Source: Planktothrix sp. FACHB-1365
GTDB taxonomy: Bacteria; Cyanobacteriota; Cyanobacteriia; Cyanobacteriales; Microcoleaceae
Reading direction: 5' to 3'
NCBI RefSeq assembly: GCF_014697575.1
Contig: NZ_JACJSC010000007.1
Coordinates: 1-64,000, forward strand
DNA length: 64,000 nucleotides
Both the position numbers and the translations under genes were made by a program. Shown here one piece after another: positions 1 to 9,976 of this stretch; position 1 is the stretch's first letter; each line of letters opens with the position of its first letter. Under the pieces are notes generated by a model. That model made no database searches. It was not told the DNA's origin and worked only from the letters and a program-made list of their open reading frames with translations.

Positions 1-1527
<1,527 letters not shown>

Positions 1528-1571
1528 GGTTTAACTTGGTCTCTAATTACGGTTTAGATCGTTAATCAAAG

Positions 1572-1602
1572 ACCCCGCCTGAAGAATCAGGTGGGGTTTT
1601 TT
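1572..1602 (+). terminator. Rho-independent terminator of psbDC
   Basis: An 11-bp stem, ACCCCGCCTGA paired with TCAGGTGGGGT (one G-U pair), closes a four-base loop and runs into six T residues. It lies 45 bases after the psbC stop codon and just before the 3' end of the convergent queE gene, so it may also act for that strand. Confidence 0.85.
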
Positions 1603-1607
1603 AGTTT

Positions 1608-2225
1608 TTAAGGAACATTCAAATATTTATGAAGTTGCACGGATAATCGATAGTGAGGCAATTGTTTTAATAAGTCTAAAACTAAAGGCAAAGTCCGATG
1701 GCGTTGAGACCATTCGGGTTGTAAAAACACAGGAATTTGAGGATTAAGTTCTAAATATTCCGCATAAAATTCTAATTCTGTTCCTGTTTCAATGACTAAT
1801 TTAATTTCTGAGGCTCGTTTCCACATTAACGGTACAACCGGATATTTCGGACTAACATGATGTTTCGGACTTAATGTTACCCAAACAGAATCAGAAATCT
1901 CTTGCCAAAAGGAACCGGATGTTTCAATAGAAACCCGTCTTCCCGTCGCTTCAATGGTATTGATTAAAGCTGGAAGTTGAGCATAAATAAACGGTTCTCC
2001 CCCAGAAATCACGACTCTAGGCGATCGCAATTCTGTAATTAAATCCTGAAAAGATCGAACTTGACGGGGTAAATTTATCCCCCCATCGGCATAGCCCGTA
2101 TCACACCAAGGACAACCCACCGGACACCCAGCTAAACGAATAAAATCCACCGGGGTTCCCGCCCAATATCCTTCGCCTTGAATTGTACTTTGAAAGGTTT
2201 CATGAACTGGAATTTCAAGCCTCAA
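1608..2225 (-). CDS. queE: 7-carboxy-7-deazaguanine synthase QueE (radical SAM)
   Basis: QueE is a radical SAM enzyme that converts 6-carboxytetrahydropterin to 7-carboxy-7-deazaguanine, a step towards queuosine in tRNA. The 205-residue protein has the family start ([12 protein letters not shown]), the cluster-binding cysteines in CPVGCPWC (spacing CxxxCxxC, near residues 34-41) and the SAM-contact stretch VISGGEPF. The start codon appears to be TTG at 2225; no ATG fits near the conserved N-terminus. It lies 12 bases downstream of the SUI1/YciH gene on the same strand, so the two probably form an operon. The length is close to that of other short QueE proteins. Confidence 0.9.
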   Translation of the reverse strand: MRLEIPVHETFQSTIQGEGYWAGTPVDFIRLAGCPVGCPWCDTGYADGGINLPRQVRSFQDLITELRSPRVVISGGEPFIYAQLPALINTIEATGRRVSIETSGSFWQEISDSVWVTLSPKHHVSPKYPVVPLMWKRASEIKLVIETGTELEFYAEYLELNPQIPVFLQPEWSQRHRTLPLVLDLLKQLPHYRLSVQLHKYLNVP

Positions 2226-2237
2226 AATGTTACTAAT

Positions 2238-2606
2238 TTATCCTCCACTCAGTTTAGCTTTATATCCTAATTTTATCAGAAGTTCTAACACTTTTTGACG
2301 GTGATCCCCTTGAATTTCAATCGTATTTTCTTTAACCGTTCCCCCTGCTCCGCATTGGGTTTTTAACTGTTTAACTAACCCTTCTAATGTTTCCGGTTTG
2401 GTTTGAAATCCACTAATTACCGTCACCGTTTTTCCCTTCCGTCCTGAACGAGTGGCTTGAACTTTCAAGTTTTGTTGATTAGGGGGAAGTTCAGGAAGGG
2501 CACGTTCTAAAGCCGGGGAGTTTGCAGATTCCCCAAACTCCGAATAAACTATCCGGTTTTTACCAGAGTTTGTTTGATCCTGAGATTGACGTTTTGAGGG
2601 AGCCAT
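2238..2606 (-). CDS. SUI1/YciH-family translation factor (eIF1-like)
   Basis: This is a 122-residue protein whose C-terminal half is the SUI1 fold (GRKGKTVTVISGF, LKTQCGAGGTVKENTIEIQGDH, then LGYKAKLSGG). The N-terminal half is basic and low in complexity, probably disordered. Family members (eIF1 in eukaryotes, YciH in E. coli) bind the small ribosomal subunit and affect start-site fidelity; the role in cyanobacteria is less clear. It starts at ATG 2606 without an evident Shine-Dalgarno sequence and is followed 12 bases later by queE on the same strand. Confidence 0.88.
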   Translation of the reverse strand: MAPSKRQSQDQTNSGKNRIVYSEFGESANSPALERALPELPPNQQNLKVQATRSGRKGKTVTVISGFQTKPETLEGLVKQLKTQCGAGGTVKENTIEIQGDHRQKVLELLIKLGYKAKLSGG

Positions 2607-2640
2607 AAGCCGTAAAAAATAATAGTTTAGCCTGAAGAAA

Positions 2641-2673
2641 AAGGGAAAAACTGAAAAATAGTTTTTTCCCCTT
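2641..2673 (-). terminator. Probable terminator after the pentapeptide-repeat gene
   Basis: AAGGGAAAAACT pairs imperfectly with AGTTTTTTCCCCTT. Read on the minus strand, the stem is followed by a T-run (complement of GAAGAAAAA). It sits between the end of the pentapeptide-repeat gene and the start of the SUI1 gene, so it probably separates them. Confidence 0.55.
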
Positions 2674-2691
2674 TGTTATAAAATTAAATCG

Positions 2692-3264
2692 TTAATGGTT
2701 AATATTTGTGAGATCCTTTGAAGATTCCCATAAAATTGCCCCTTGCTGTTTCAGTGAACTGACTAAATCCAAAGCCATATTAATCGCATCTGAAAAATTA
2801 GCATTTTCAACAATAGCATCCGTCAGGTTAGCTTCTTTTAAATTAACCCCTTTGAGAGTGCTATGCCTTAAATTGGCTTCCACTAAATCCGCTTTTAATA
2901 AAGTTGCTCGACTGAGATCAGCATAACTCAAATTAGCCAAGGATAAAGTGGCTCCACTCAAGTCCGCCCCACTTAAGTCCGCCCCACTCAAGTCCGCACC
3001 CGTTAAATCAGCCCGTGTCAAGTTGGCCCCACTGAGGTTAGCGCCACTTAAATTGGCACAATAGAGGTTAGCACCAATGAGATTGGCGTTGTATAAACTC
3101 ACCCCAATCAAATTAGCGCGAAATAAATTAGCCCGAAACAGGTTACATCGAAATAAACTCGACCCACTCAGGTCAGCATTATTAAAATCCGCCCGAAACA
3201 GGTCTGTATCTCGAAAATCCCGCTTTCCAGCCGCATAAGCCATCAAAAGTTCTTCAGCCGTCAT
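2692..3264 (-). CDS. Pentapeptide-repeat protein
   Basis: About 190 residues, of which roughly 130 are tandem A(D/N)LXX pentapeptides (for example ANLSGANLSGANLTRADLTG), predicted to form a right-handed quadrilateral beta-helix. I start it at MTAEELLMAYAAGKRDF (ATG 3264), which has a GGGAAGATGG purine stretch upstream and matches the usual N-terminal cap of cyanobacterial members. An upstream TTG at 3318 and an ATG at 3297 are also in frame. After the helix a short C-terminal segment (DLVSSLKQQGAILWE) may form a helical cap. No signal peptide or partner domain is seen. The function is not known; such proteins are very abundant in cyanobacteria. Confidence 0.85.
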   Translation of the reverse strand: MTAEELLMAYAAGKRDFRDTDLFRADFNNADLSGSSLFRCNLFRANLFRANLIGVSLYNANLIGANLYCANLSGANLSGANLTRADLTGADLSGADLSGADLSGATLSLANLSYADLSRATLLKADLVEANLRHSTLKGVNLKEANLTDAIVENANFSDAINMALDLVSSLKQQGAILWESSKDLTNINH

Positions 3265-3719
3265 ATTCCATCTTCCCAAGTCTAGGGTCTTCCCCATTGT
3301 CACAAACCCAAAAGCCAAAATTGGTAAATCAGAATTAAGAATTAAGAATTTTAACGATCAACACTCAACAGCCAACAGCTAATGGCCAACCATCTGAAGA
3401 ATTTCATCCCACCGCGTTACAACTCCCTCAAATCAATGTTAATCTCTGAAAAGGCGGTAAATTAGTGTTTTGTCGGAGTCAGCAAATTCCAGAGGATACA
3501 AGCCCCTGAATTCATGGGTGGGGATAAGTCCAAAAGGAATTGATTCACTCCCCATAATCGACTGGCAAAGCCAATGGAGAACCGAGACACAGAATTTCAC
3601 TGCGGGTTGAGGGCTATTAGGAGGTTTAGATTTGCCAACTGCTGATGAGGTTGTGCTAGAACTGCCATCAGCCTTAATATTTGCAGACTTGCTCACACAA
3701 TTCAGGAGGTTCACATCAG
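3265..3719. other. Intergenic region upstream of HU
   Basis: About 455 bases between divergent genes. It holds a short tandem AATTAAG-type repeat near 3331-3351 and, at 3510-3530, a near-palindrome centred on TGAATTCA with C-rich and G-rich flanks. A 91-codon minus-strand frame crosses it (stop near 3439), but I recognise no protein in it. The hairpin and neighbouring bases look a little like the end of an IS200/IS605-type element, but this is weak. The HU promoter must lie here; I cannot place it. Confidence 0.4.
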
Positions 3720-4013
3720 ATGAATAAAGAACAACTCGTTCAAGCGACAGCCATTAAAGCGGGTGTCACTAAAAAGCAAGCTGATTTAATCATTTCAGCC
3801 ATTTGTGATTCTATTATGGAAGCCGTGGCTGATGGGGAAAAAGTGACTTTGGTGGGTTTTGGGTCATTTGAAGCCAGAGAACGCAAAGCTCGTGAAGGTC
3901 GTAACCCCAGCACTGGAGAACCGATGACCATTCCGGCGACAACGGTTCCTGTCTTCTCGGCGGGTAAAGCCTTCAAAGAGATGGTTTCAGGTCTTTCTGA
4001 TGAAGTGGCTTAA
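3720..4013 (+). CDS. hup: DNA-binding protein HU
   Basis: HU is a small dimeric nucleoid protein that bends DNA. The 97-residue product begins MNKEQLVQATAIKAG at ATG 3720, ten bases after a perfect AGGAGG (3704-3709); the longer open frame from 3681 is not likely used. The body has the family signature GFGSFEARERKAREGRNPSTGE, split here as GFGSFEARER and GRNPSTGEP, and the DNA-intercalating arm region around the NP turn. It is monocistronic, with a hairpin about 90 bases downstream. Confidence 0.95.
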   Translation: MNKEQLVQATAIKAGVTKKQADLIISAICDSIMEAVADGEKVTLVGFGSFEARERKAREGRNPSTGEPMTIPATTVPVFSAGKAFKEMVSGLSDEVA

Positions 4014-4101
4014 ACGCTCAACCTAATTTCCCTCATCCCAAGAGACAATATGCTCCTGTTGGTTTAACGTTTTTTGGCTATAGCAATTTTTCATGACTTT
4101 T

Positions 4102-4131
4102 CCCACGCTATACTCAGCCTATTAGCGTGGG
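4102..4131 (+). terminator. Hairpin after HU, probable terminator
   Basis: CCCACGCTA at 4102-4110 pairs perfectly with TAGCGTGGG at 4123-4131 around a 12-base loop, followed by the T-rich ATTATTGTT. It ends only 12 bases before the ATG of the next gene, so it could also affect translation of that gene. Confidence 0.55.
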
Positions 4132-4143
4132 ATTATTGTTGCA

Positions 4144-4848
4144 ATGGGACTTCAACTCAATACGGTGATTCCTTGGGGTCGCAGTTTCAGCGAATATATC
4201 AGGATGTTTGATTTAACGTCCGATGATTTAAAACAATCGATTTTAGATTGTGCGTCTGGCCCGGCTAGTTTTAATGTTGAAATGACAAAACAGGGTTATT
4301 CTATTATTTCTTGTGACCCTCTTTATCAATTTTCGGCGGCTGATATTTCCCAACGCATTCAAGATACCTATAGAACGGTTATAGACGGAGTAAAAGCCAG
4401 TTCTCAGGATTATATTTGGGATTATATTTCTTCTCCTGAACAATTGGGAGAAATTAGAATGGCGGCGATGAAACAATTTTTAGCCGATTTTCCCATAGGA
4501 AAGCCACAAGGACGTTATCTCATCGCAGAATTACCCCAACTTCCTTTTAATTCTCAGCAATTTGATTTAGCATTATGTAGTCATTTTTTATTTACTTATT
4601 CAGATCATTTTTCAGAAGATTTTCATCTAAACGCTATTTTAGAGTTATGTCGAGTCGCTCAACAAGTCAGAATTTTCCCGTTATTAAAAGTATCAGGAGA
4701 ACCCTCTCCTTTCCTGCAACCGATAATTCAAGAATTAGAAACAAAAGGCTATCTAACTACGATTAAAACCGTTAATTATGAATTCCAAAAAAACGGAAAT
4801 CAGCTATTAATCATAAATAAGCAAGACTCAAAAAATCGTAATTTTTAA
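4144..4848 (+). CDS. SAM-dependent methyltransferase-like protein
   Basis: 234 residues with a class I methyltransferase pattern: a motif I-like turn ILDCASGPASFNVEM (about residues 32-46), an acidic residue after strand 2 (IISCDPLYQFS) and a motif IV-like LALCSHFLFTYS near residue 140. The product and substrate are unknown; homologues of this type are usually annotated as class I SAM-dependent methyltransferases or hypothetical. It starts at ATG 4144 right after the HU hairpin and has no clear Shine-Dalgarno sequence. It stands alone, convergent with asnS, and is followed by a heptamer repeat. Confidence 0.7.
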   Translation: MGLQLNTVIPWGRSFSEYIRMFDLTSDDLKQSILDCASGPASFNVEMTKQGYSIISCDPLYQFSAADISQRIQDTYRTVIDGVKASSQDYIWDYISSPEQLGEIRMAAMKQFLADFPIGKPQGRYLIAELPQLPFNSQQFDLALCSHFLFTYSDHFSEDFHLNAILELCRVAQQVRIFPLLKVSGEPSPFLQPIIQELETKGYLTTIKTVNYEFQKNGNQLLIINKQDSKNRNF

Positions 4849-4865
4849 TCTTGATTAGACGCTAA

Positions 4866-4914
4866 TAACTATTAACTGATAACTGATAACTGATAACTGA
4901 TAACTAATAACTGA
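4866..4914. repeat. Heptamer tandem repeat (ACTGATA type)
   Basis: Several copies of the 7-base unit ACTGATA, with variants, fill the gap between the convergent methyltransferase-like gene and asnS. It belongs to the short tandem repeat class (STRR) known from filamentous cyanobacteria, and the same unit recurs at 6326, 30828, 37579 and 42613. Confidence 0.85.
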
Positions 4915-4915
4915 C

Positions 4916-6307
4916 TTAAAATTCAATGGTTTGAGGCGCTCTGGGGAAAGGTATCACATCTCGAATATTACCCATCCCCGTCATAAATTGTACCACGCGA
5001 TCAAATCCTAATCCGAATCCCGCATGGGGGACGGTTCCATATTTTCGTAATTCCAAATACCACCATAATTCCTCCGGGTTTATCCCTAACGTTTTCATGC
5101 GGTTTTCTAATAAATCTAACCGTTCTTCCCGTTGGGAACCTCCGACAATTTCTCCAATTTTAGGAGCTAAAACATCCATAGCTCTAACGGTTTTTCCATC
5201 CTCATTTAAACGCATATAAAAGGCTTTTATTTCTTTGGGATAGTCCGTAACAATCACCGGCTTTTTAAAGTATTCTTCCGCTAAATAACGTTCATGTTCT
5301 GATTGTAAATCTAAGCCCCAACTGACGGGATACTCAAATTTTTTATCGGTTTTTTCTAAAAGAGCGATCGCTTCAGTATAAGTAATCCGTCCAAACTCAT
5401 TATTAATAATATTATGAGCCGTTTCTAAGACCGATTTATCAATCCGTTCGTTAAAAAATTCCATATCTTCAGGACATTGTTCTAATACGGATTTAAAGAT
5501 ATGTTTGAGAAAGGCTTCTGCTAAATCCATATCTCCTTCTAAATCACAGAATGCCATTTCTGGTTCTATCATCCAAAATTCAGCTAAATGACGAGAGGTA
5601 TTAGAATTTTCCGCCCGAAAAGTAGGGCCAAACGTATAAACATTTCCAAACGCCATCGCCATAATTTCTGCTTCTAATTGCCCACTAACGGTTAAATAAG
5701 CAGGCTTTCCAAAGAAATCTTGACTATAATCAACCTGTTGAGATTCTGTTAGGGGAATATCCTTTAATTTAAAATTAGTCACACTAAACATTTCTCCCGC
5801 CCCTTCACAATCACTGGAGGTAATAATAGGGGTATGAACCCATAAAAAACCCCGTTCTTGGAAGAATTTATGCACCGCAGCAGCACAAGCATTTCTAACC
5901 CGAAAAACCGCCCCTAAAGTATTAGTTCGCGCTCGTAAATGTCCGATAGTGCGTAAAAATTCAAAGGAATGACGTTTTTTCTGTAACGGATAGGTTTCTG
6001 CATCCGCATCCCCATAAATTTTAACCTCAGAGGCTTTTAATTCAATGCGTTGACCCTTCGCCGGAGACTCGACTAATACCCCAGAAATTTCAACTGATGT
6101 ACCCGTATTCAGTTGTTTTAAAATATTCTCATAGTCGGATAAATCAGGATTTAATACCACTTGCAAATTTGCCAAAGCAGAACCATCATTAACTTCCACA
6201 AAGGTAAATTCTTTTAATTCCCGTTTGGTTCTAACCCAACCTTGAACCGTAACCGTTTCGTTAGGTTGACCTGTTCTCAATAGTTGAATAATTCTATTTA
6301 CTGTCAT
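4916..6307 (-). CDS. asnS: Asparaginyl-tRNA synthetase
   Basis: AsnRS charges tRNA-Asn with asparagine in the cytoplasm. The 463-residue protein has an N-terminal OB-fold anticodon-binding domain ([25 protein letters not shown], here split as [11 protein letters not shown] and FVEVNDGS) and a class II catalytic domain with motif 2 ([20 protein letters not shown] region: [12 protein letters not shown]) and motif 3 ([12 protein letters not shown]). Asn-type specificity is suggested by the overall match to bacterial AsnRS of about 463 residues. ATG 6307 is preceded by AAGGA at good spacing. ACTGATA-type heptamer repeats flank it on both sides. Confidence 0.96.
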   Translation of the reverse strand: MTVNRIIQLLRTGQPNETVTVQGWVRTKRELKEFTFVEVNDGSALANLQVVLNPDLSDYENILKQLNTGTSVEISGVLVESPAKGQRIELKASEVKIYGDADAETYPLQKKRHSFEFLRTIGHLRARTNTLGAVFRVRNACAAAVHKFFQERGFLWVHTPIITSSDCEGAGEMFSVTNFKLKDIPLTESQQVDYSQDFFGKPAYLTVSGQLEAEIMAMAFGNVYTFGPTFRAENSNTSRHLAEFWMIEPEMAFCDLEGDMDLAEAFLKHIFKSVLEQCPEDMEFFNERIDKSVLETAHNIINNEFGRITYTEAIALLEKTDKKFEYPVSWGLDLQSEHERYLAEEYFKKPVIVTDYPKEIKAFYMRLNEDGKTVRAMDVLAPKIGEIVGGSQREERLDLLENRMKTLGINPEELWWYLELRKYGTVPHAGFGLGFDRVVQFMTGMGNIRDVIPFPRAPQTIEF

Positions 6308-6325
6308 CGTATTTTATCCTTTTTT

Positions 6326-6366
6326 TCAGTTATCAGTTATCAGTCATCAGTTATCAGTTATCAGTC
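6326..6366. repeat. Heptamer tandem repeat (TCAGTTA type)
   Basis: Tandem TCAGTTA units with one variant (TCAGTCA), the reverse complement of the ACTGATA unit at 4866. It separates ribE from asnS on the minus strand and so lies in the presumed asnS promoter or leader. Confidence 0.85.
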
Positions 6367-6371
6367 AATCC

Positions 6372-7094
6372 TTAACTAAACCCATGTTCTGCTAAAAACT
6401 CTGGGGTAATCTCCTCTAAGGTGGAAATCGCTGGAATATTATTATAACTTTCAACAGAACTCAAATTTCCTTTGAGGTAACTTTGCAGAAATTTCCCAAC
6501 ATATTTTCCTAAAATATCCGCTTCAATATTCACCCAACTTCCCGGTTGTAAATAGCGTAAATTCGTTTCTTGATAACTATGTGGAATAACAGCCACTTGA
6601 AACCAACGACCCTCAACATCACAATCGGAAATCGTTAAACTAATGCCATTGACGGCAATACTGCCTTTTGGGACAATATAAGGCGCAATTTGACGTTGCC
6701 AAAGGGTTGAAGCACTCGCAGGAGCCGAAAATCGCATTTCCCAAGAGGTTGCTGTCGGAATAACGGACTGGAGACACCCGACCCCATCGACATGACCTGT
6801 AACAAAGTGTCCCCCTAACTTACTTCCGGCTCTTAGAGACGTTTCTAAGTTAAAATAACCCTCTAAACTCTGTCCCAATTTCGTCCGAGACAAGGTTTCA
6901 GGAGACGCCGTTGCCACAAACCCTTTATTCTGAAGGTCTACCACTGTTAAGCAAACCCCATCCACTGCCACACTATCCCCAATGGCTAAATCCTTTAAAA
7001 TTAAGTCTACATCCCCTAAAACGCAACTAATCTGAAACTGATCTTGTCCTTTATGTTCGAGGGTTCCGAGAGCTTGAATGAGTCCTGTAAACAT
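6372..7094 (-). CDS. ribE: Riboflavin synthase, alpha chain
   Basis: This enzyme dismutates two 6,7-dimethyl-8-ribityllumazine molecules to give riboflavin. The 240-residue protein has two lumazine-binding beta-barrel repeats: the first begins MFTGLIQALG with GDSVAVDGVCLTV, the second has GHFVTGHVDG and KGSIAVNGISLTI. The C-terminus is some 20 residues longer than is typical. The start is ATG 7094; no strong ribosome site is visible upstream. The neighbour upstream is divergent, with about 250 bases of repeat-containing DNA between them. Confidence 0.95.
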   Translation of the reverse strand: MFTGLIQALGTLEHKGQDQFQISCVLGDVDLILKDLAIGDSVAVDGVCLTVVDLQNKGFVATASPETLSRTKLGQSLEGYFNLETSLRAGSKLGGHFVTGHVDGVGCLQSVIPTATSWEMRFSAPASASTLWQRQIAPYIVPKGSIAVNGISLTISDCDVEGRWFQVAVIPHSYQETNLRYLQPGSWVNIEADILGKYVGKFLQSYLKGNLSSVESYNNIPAISTLEEITPEFLAEHGFS

Positions 7095-7197
7095 CTTTGT
7101 TGACGGTTGAGGGTTGACTTTTAAGGGTTGAGGGACTCTTGCAATGGTGAGTTACGGTATTGTCCATGAGCTATTAGCCATTGCCGATTCCCCTGAC

Positions 7198-7220
7198 TGA
7201 CAACAGACAACAGACAACAC
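7198..7220. repeat. Short tandem repeat (ACAACAG)
   Basis: About three copies of a 7-base ACAACAG unit lie in the divergent promoter region between ribE and the next gene. A second loose repeat of GGTTGAG-like units is at 7101-7135. The unit length is again seven. Confidence 0.7.
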
Positions 7221-7347
7221 ACCCTAAAATCCTATGTCGATTCTGACAAAAATCAAGGCATACTGGAATGGAGGTGGTCTGGTGTGTCAAAAAGCTTAAC
7301 CACTGAGTTTGTCGAGAGTATTTGATAGAGAGGCTAAGGCTAAACCA

Positions 7348-7857
7348 ATGATTGAAATGAAAGTCGCTGGAATTGCACTCGACGCCGCTACACGCAGCCC
7401 TATTATTTTACTGCGGGATGCGGTTGAAAGACGTGCTTTACCAATTTATGTAGGTCAAGATCAAGCAAAGTCCATCCTCGGCGCTTTAGAAAATCACAAA
7501 CCACCCCGACCTCTAACCCATGATTTATTTGTAAATCTTCTCGAAACTTGGGATATGACTTTGGAGAAGATTGTCATTCACTCCTTGCAAGATAGCACGT
7601 TTTATGCTGTATTAATTGTTCGTCAAGGGGAAATTAGAAAGGAAATTGATGCTCGTCCCAGTGATGCGATTTCTATTGCTTTACGCACCGATAGCCCGAT
7701 TTGGGTGATGGAAGAAGTGATTGCAGATGCTTCTATTCCGGTCGATAGGGACGCCGATGAAGCTGAACGACGAGCGTTTCGAGACTTTGTATCTAACTTG
7801 AGTCCTTCGGATTTAATCAAACGTTCAGAACTGAATAAAACCGATGAAATGCAATAA
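7348..7857 (+). CDS. Bifunctional nuclease (BFN/DUF151) family protein
   Basis: I start this 169-residue protein at ATG 7348 (MIEMKVAGIALDAATRSPI), the conserved family N-terminus. A TTG at 7309 in the same frame would add 13 residues. The middle has the BFN core: LPIYVGQDQAKSI, then RPLTHDLFVNLLE and EIDARPSDAISIALR. The family is named after plant and bacterial proteins reported to have RNase and DNase activity; the cyanobacterial role is unknown. The C-terminus is charged (DRDADEAERRAFRDFV). It may be read with the downstream aldo/keto reductase, which starts 58 bases later. Confidence 0.88.
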   Translation: MIEMKVAGIALDAATRSPIILLRDAVERRALPIYVGQDQAKSILGALENHKPPRPLTHDLFVNLLETWDMTLEKIVIHSLQDSTFYAVLIVRQGEIRKEIDARPSDAISIALRTDSPIWVMEEVIADASIPVDRDADEAERRAFRDFVSNLSPSDLIKRSELNKTDEMQ

Positions 7858-7915
7858 CAGGAATATGGGGGGGTAGGGAAAGACACAGCCAACAGTTAAC
7901 AATTAAAAATTAACA

Positions 7916-9037
7916 ATGCGTTATCGGCGGTTTGGCAAAACAAACCTAGATCTTTCTGTATTTTCCTTGGGTACAATGCGGTATTTAGCATCCCCAGAAA
8001 ATGCCTATTTAACAATACAACGGGCTATTTCTCTGGGGATTAATCATATTGAAACGGCTCAAGGTTATGGTCAAAGTGAATCTTTTTTAGGGAAAGCTAT
8101 ATTAGCGGGTTTATCCATTGAGCGATCGCAACTTTATATTACGACTAAAATCTCGCCGACACCCAACCCAGATCAATTAGAACAACAGATTGATCAATCT
8201 CTAAAACGTTTGAATTTAGATTACCTCGACTGTCTGGCTATTCATGGTATTAATACCGCCGAACACCTCGAACAAACCCTGCAAGGATTATCGGGAGTTG
8301 AAAAAGCGATCGCAGATGGTCGAGTTCATTATTTAGGGTTTTCAACTCATGCTCCCCTTGAGGTGATTTTAGCTGCTATCAATACAGATTTATTTCAATT
8401 TGTCAATCTCCATTATTATTATTTTTTTCAACGAAATGCTCCCGCCATTGAGTTAGCCTTTGAAAAAGATATGGGGATTTTTATTATTTCTCCTGGGGAT
8501 AAAGGCGGACAACTTTATACGCCTTCGGAAACCTTAAAAACGCTCTGTCACCCGGTTTCTCCGTTAACGTTAAGTTATCGTTTTTTATTAAGTGATTCCC
8601 GCATTACCACCTTAAGTTTAGGTGCATCTACTCCTGATGAATTAGATGAACCTTTAAAAGTGGCTGATCAAGATGGTCAATTAACTTTAGAAGAAATTGC
8701 TATTTTTCAACAATTAGAAACTCAAAAAATAGGAAAATTAGGAACCGATTTATGCAGTCAATGTTATCAATGTTTACCCTGTCCTGAACAGATTAATATT
8801 CCCGAAGTGTTACGGTTAAGAAATTTAGCAGTTGCTTATGATATGACCGACTTTGGAAAATATCGCTATCGAATGTTTGAAAATGCAGGTCATTGGTTTC
8901 CCGGTCGTAAAGCTAATCGTTGTAATGATTGTGGCGACTGTTTACCTCGTTGTCCTGAACAATTAGACATTCCCACTTTATTAAAAGATACCCATGAACG
9001 TCTGAAAGGGACGGAAGGGAGAAGATTGTGGGAATAG
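7916..9037 (+). CDS. Aldo/keto reductase with C-terminal 4Fe-4S domain
   Basis: 373 residues. Positions 1 to about 270 form an NAD(P)H aldo/keto reductase barrel (MRYRRFGKTNLDLSVFSLG, then YITTKISP with the catalytic Lys and CLAIHGI with the His). The catalytic Asp of the usual DTAxxYG motif reads Glu here (IETAQGYGQSE), as in some members of this branch. The C-terminal 100 residues carry two cysteine clusters, CSQCYQCLPCPEQINIP and CNDCGDCLPRCPEQLDIP, typical of a dicluster ferredoxin fold. This corresponds to the predicted Fe-S oxidoreductases of the COG1453 type. The substrate is unknown. Confidence 0.9.
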   Translation: MRYRRFGKTNLDLSVFSLGTMRYLASPENAYLTIQRAISLGINHIETAQGYGQSESFLGKAILAGLSIERSQLYITTKISPTPNPDQLEQQIDQSLKRLNLDYLDCLAIHGINTAEHLEQTLQGLSGVEKAIADGRVHYLGFSTHAPLEVILAAINTDLFQFVNLHYYYFFQRNAPAIELAFEKDMGIFIISPGDKGGQLYTPSETLKTLCHPVSPLTLSYRFLLSDSRITTLSLGASTPDELDEPLKVADQDGQLTLEEIAIFQQLETQKIGKLGTDLCSQCYQCLPCPEQINIPEVLRLRNLAVAYDMTDFGKYRYRMFENAGHWFPGRKANRCNDCGDCLPRCPEQLDIPTLLKDTHERLKGTEGRRLWE

Positions 9038-9129
9038 GAGGAGGAGGGGACAAGGGGAAGCAGGAGGAGATGAAGAGGAGAAATAATTAACGTTTTAGAC
9101 TTGCTATATATATTATCCTATTTTAATTT

Positions 9130-9669
9130 ATGAATTCAATTAATAAAACGGCTAAAATTTTTATTGCTTTTATCTTGATTTTTAATAGTTTAATTGTTCC
9201 AGTGCGATCGCAAACATTACCATTACCCGAAGAAGATTCTGTATCCCCTGACCTGAATAAACCGCCTAAACCCTGTTTTTCAGAAGATGCGGTTTTACCC
9301 TTTCCTCCTCTATCTCAAACTGAACCGAGTATTCCCAGTCTTTGGTTAGCACAACACCTTTATGGAGGTAAAGTTCTGCAAACTTGGTATATTGAAAATA
9401 GCGTTATTCAACTTTCCCCTAATCTTTATTTAGATTCCCCGGTAACATTAGTTGTAGAGCGAGAAAATTGGAATGCAGAACGATATTTAGGGCAATATGT
9501 ATTTGTGAATCGATTTGCTAATGTGACTCGAAGCTATGGTTATAATTTACGAGTTTGTAATCTACAAGGAGATTTACTAGGTTATTATCATTGTGATTTT
9601 ACAACCTCTCCTTTACGTTGTCAAGTTCAAATTCGGTCTACAGGTTTAACCAGACGAGATTTTAAATAA
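9130..9669 (+). CDS. Secreted hypothetical protein
   Basis: I do not recognise the family. The 179-residue product starts with a clear Sec-type signal peptide (basic MNSINKTAK, hydrophobic IFIAFILIFNSLIV, likely cleavage after VRS). The mature part is rich in aromatic residues and has four cysteines (CFSED, VCNLQG, YHCDF, RCQVQ), which could form two disulfides in the periplasm. It is separated from the aldo/keto reductase by a purine-rich stretch (about 9038-9085). Confidence 0.7.
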   Translation: MNSINKTAKIFIAFILIFNSLIVPVRSQTLPLPEEDSVSPDLNKPPKPCFSEDAVLPFPPLSQTEPSIPSLWLAQHLYGGKVLQTWYIENSVIQLSPNLYLDSPVTLVVERENWNAERYLGQYVFVNRFANVTRSYGYNLRVCNLQGDLLGYYHCDFTTSPLRCQVQIRSTGLTRRDFK

Positions 9670-9678
9670 TTAAGTTTT

Positions 9679-9735
9679 GGGGCGGGTTATGTTAGAGAAT
9701 TTGTGACTTACAAAATTCCTGAATCAACCCACCCC
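9679..9735. terminator. Long-loop hairpin between convergent genes
   Basis: GGGGCGGGTT at 9679-9688 can pair with AACCCACCCC at 9726-9735 (one mismatch) across a 37-base loop. It lies in the gap between two convergent genes and may stop transcription in both directions, though there is no T-run. Similar G/C-rich hairpins recur at 14015, 33364 and 44374. Confidence 0.4.
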
Positions 9736-9757
9736 CACGCTTAAAATCAATCAGAAA

Positions 9758-9976
9758 TTAAGCAGTTTCAAAAGAGTCGATTTGTAAAACCGGGCCAATC
9801 ATTGCTAAGGTCATGACATCATCTCGAACCTGACCTTGAACCGTAACTTTTAACCCTGCTTTTTGCAAATCTGAAGGAGGATTGTGTAATTCATAGGTTT
9901 TGTTATCGCTGACTAATGCCCAGGTTCCAAAACCAAATCCTTTGCGTTCAATAGTGCCTGTTACTGTAATAGTCAT
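9758..9976 (-). CDS. Small conserved protein, possible OB-fold
   Basis: 72 residues, MTITVTGTIERKGFGFGTWAL at the start and then short alternating beta segments (KTYELHNPP, LKVTVQGQVRDD, LQIDSFE). The pattern suggests a small all-beta fold of OB type, as in proteins that describe a correction or binding barrel; no function is known to me. Its ATG overlaps the stop codon of the upstream subtilase by four bases (ATGA-type coupling), so the two are very likely co-translated. Confidence 0.7.
   Translation of the reverse strand: MTITVTGTIERKGFGFGTWALVSDNKTYELHNPPSDLQKAGLKVTVQGQVRDDVMTLAMIGPVLQIDSFETA

Noticed and set aside
3439-3714. A 91-codon minus-strand frame upstream of HU, possibly a transposase tail
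   Set aside because: I recognise no motif, and it covers the region where the HU promoter must be. The near-palindrome inside is suggestive of an IS end but not enough.
7309-7347. TTG start extending the BFN-family protein
   Set aside because: The extra 13 residues are not part of the conserved N-terminus, and ATG 7348 fits the family.
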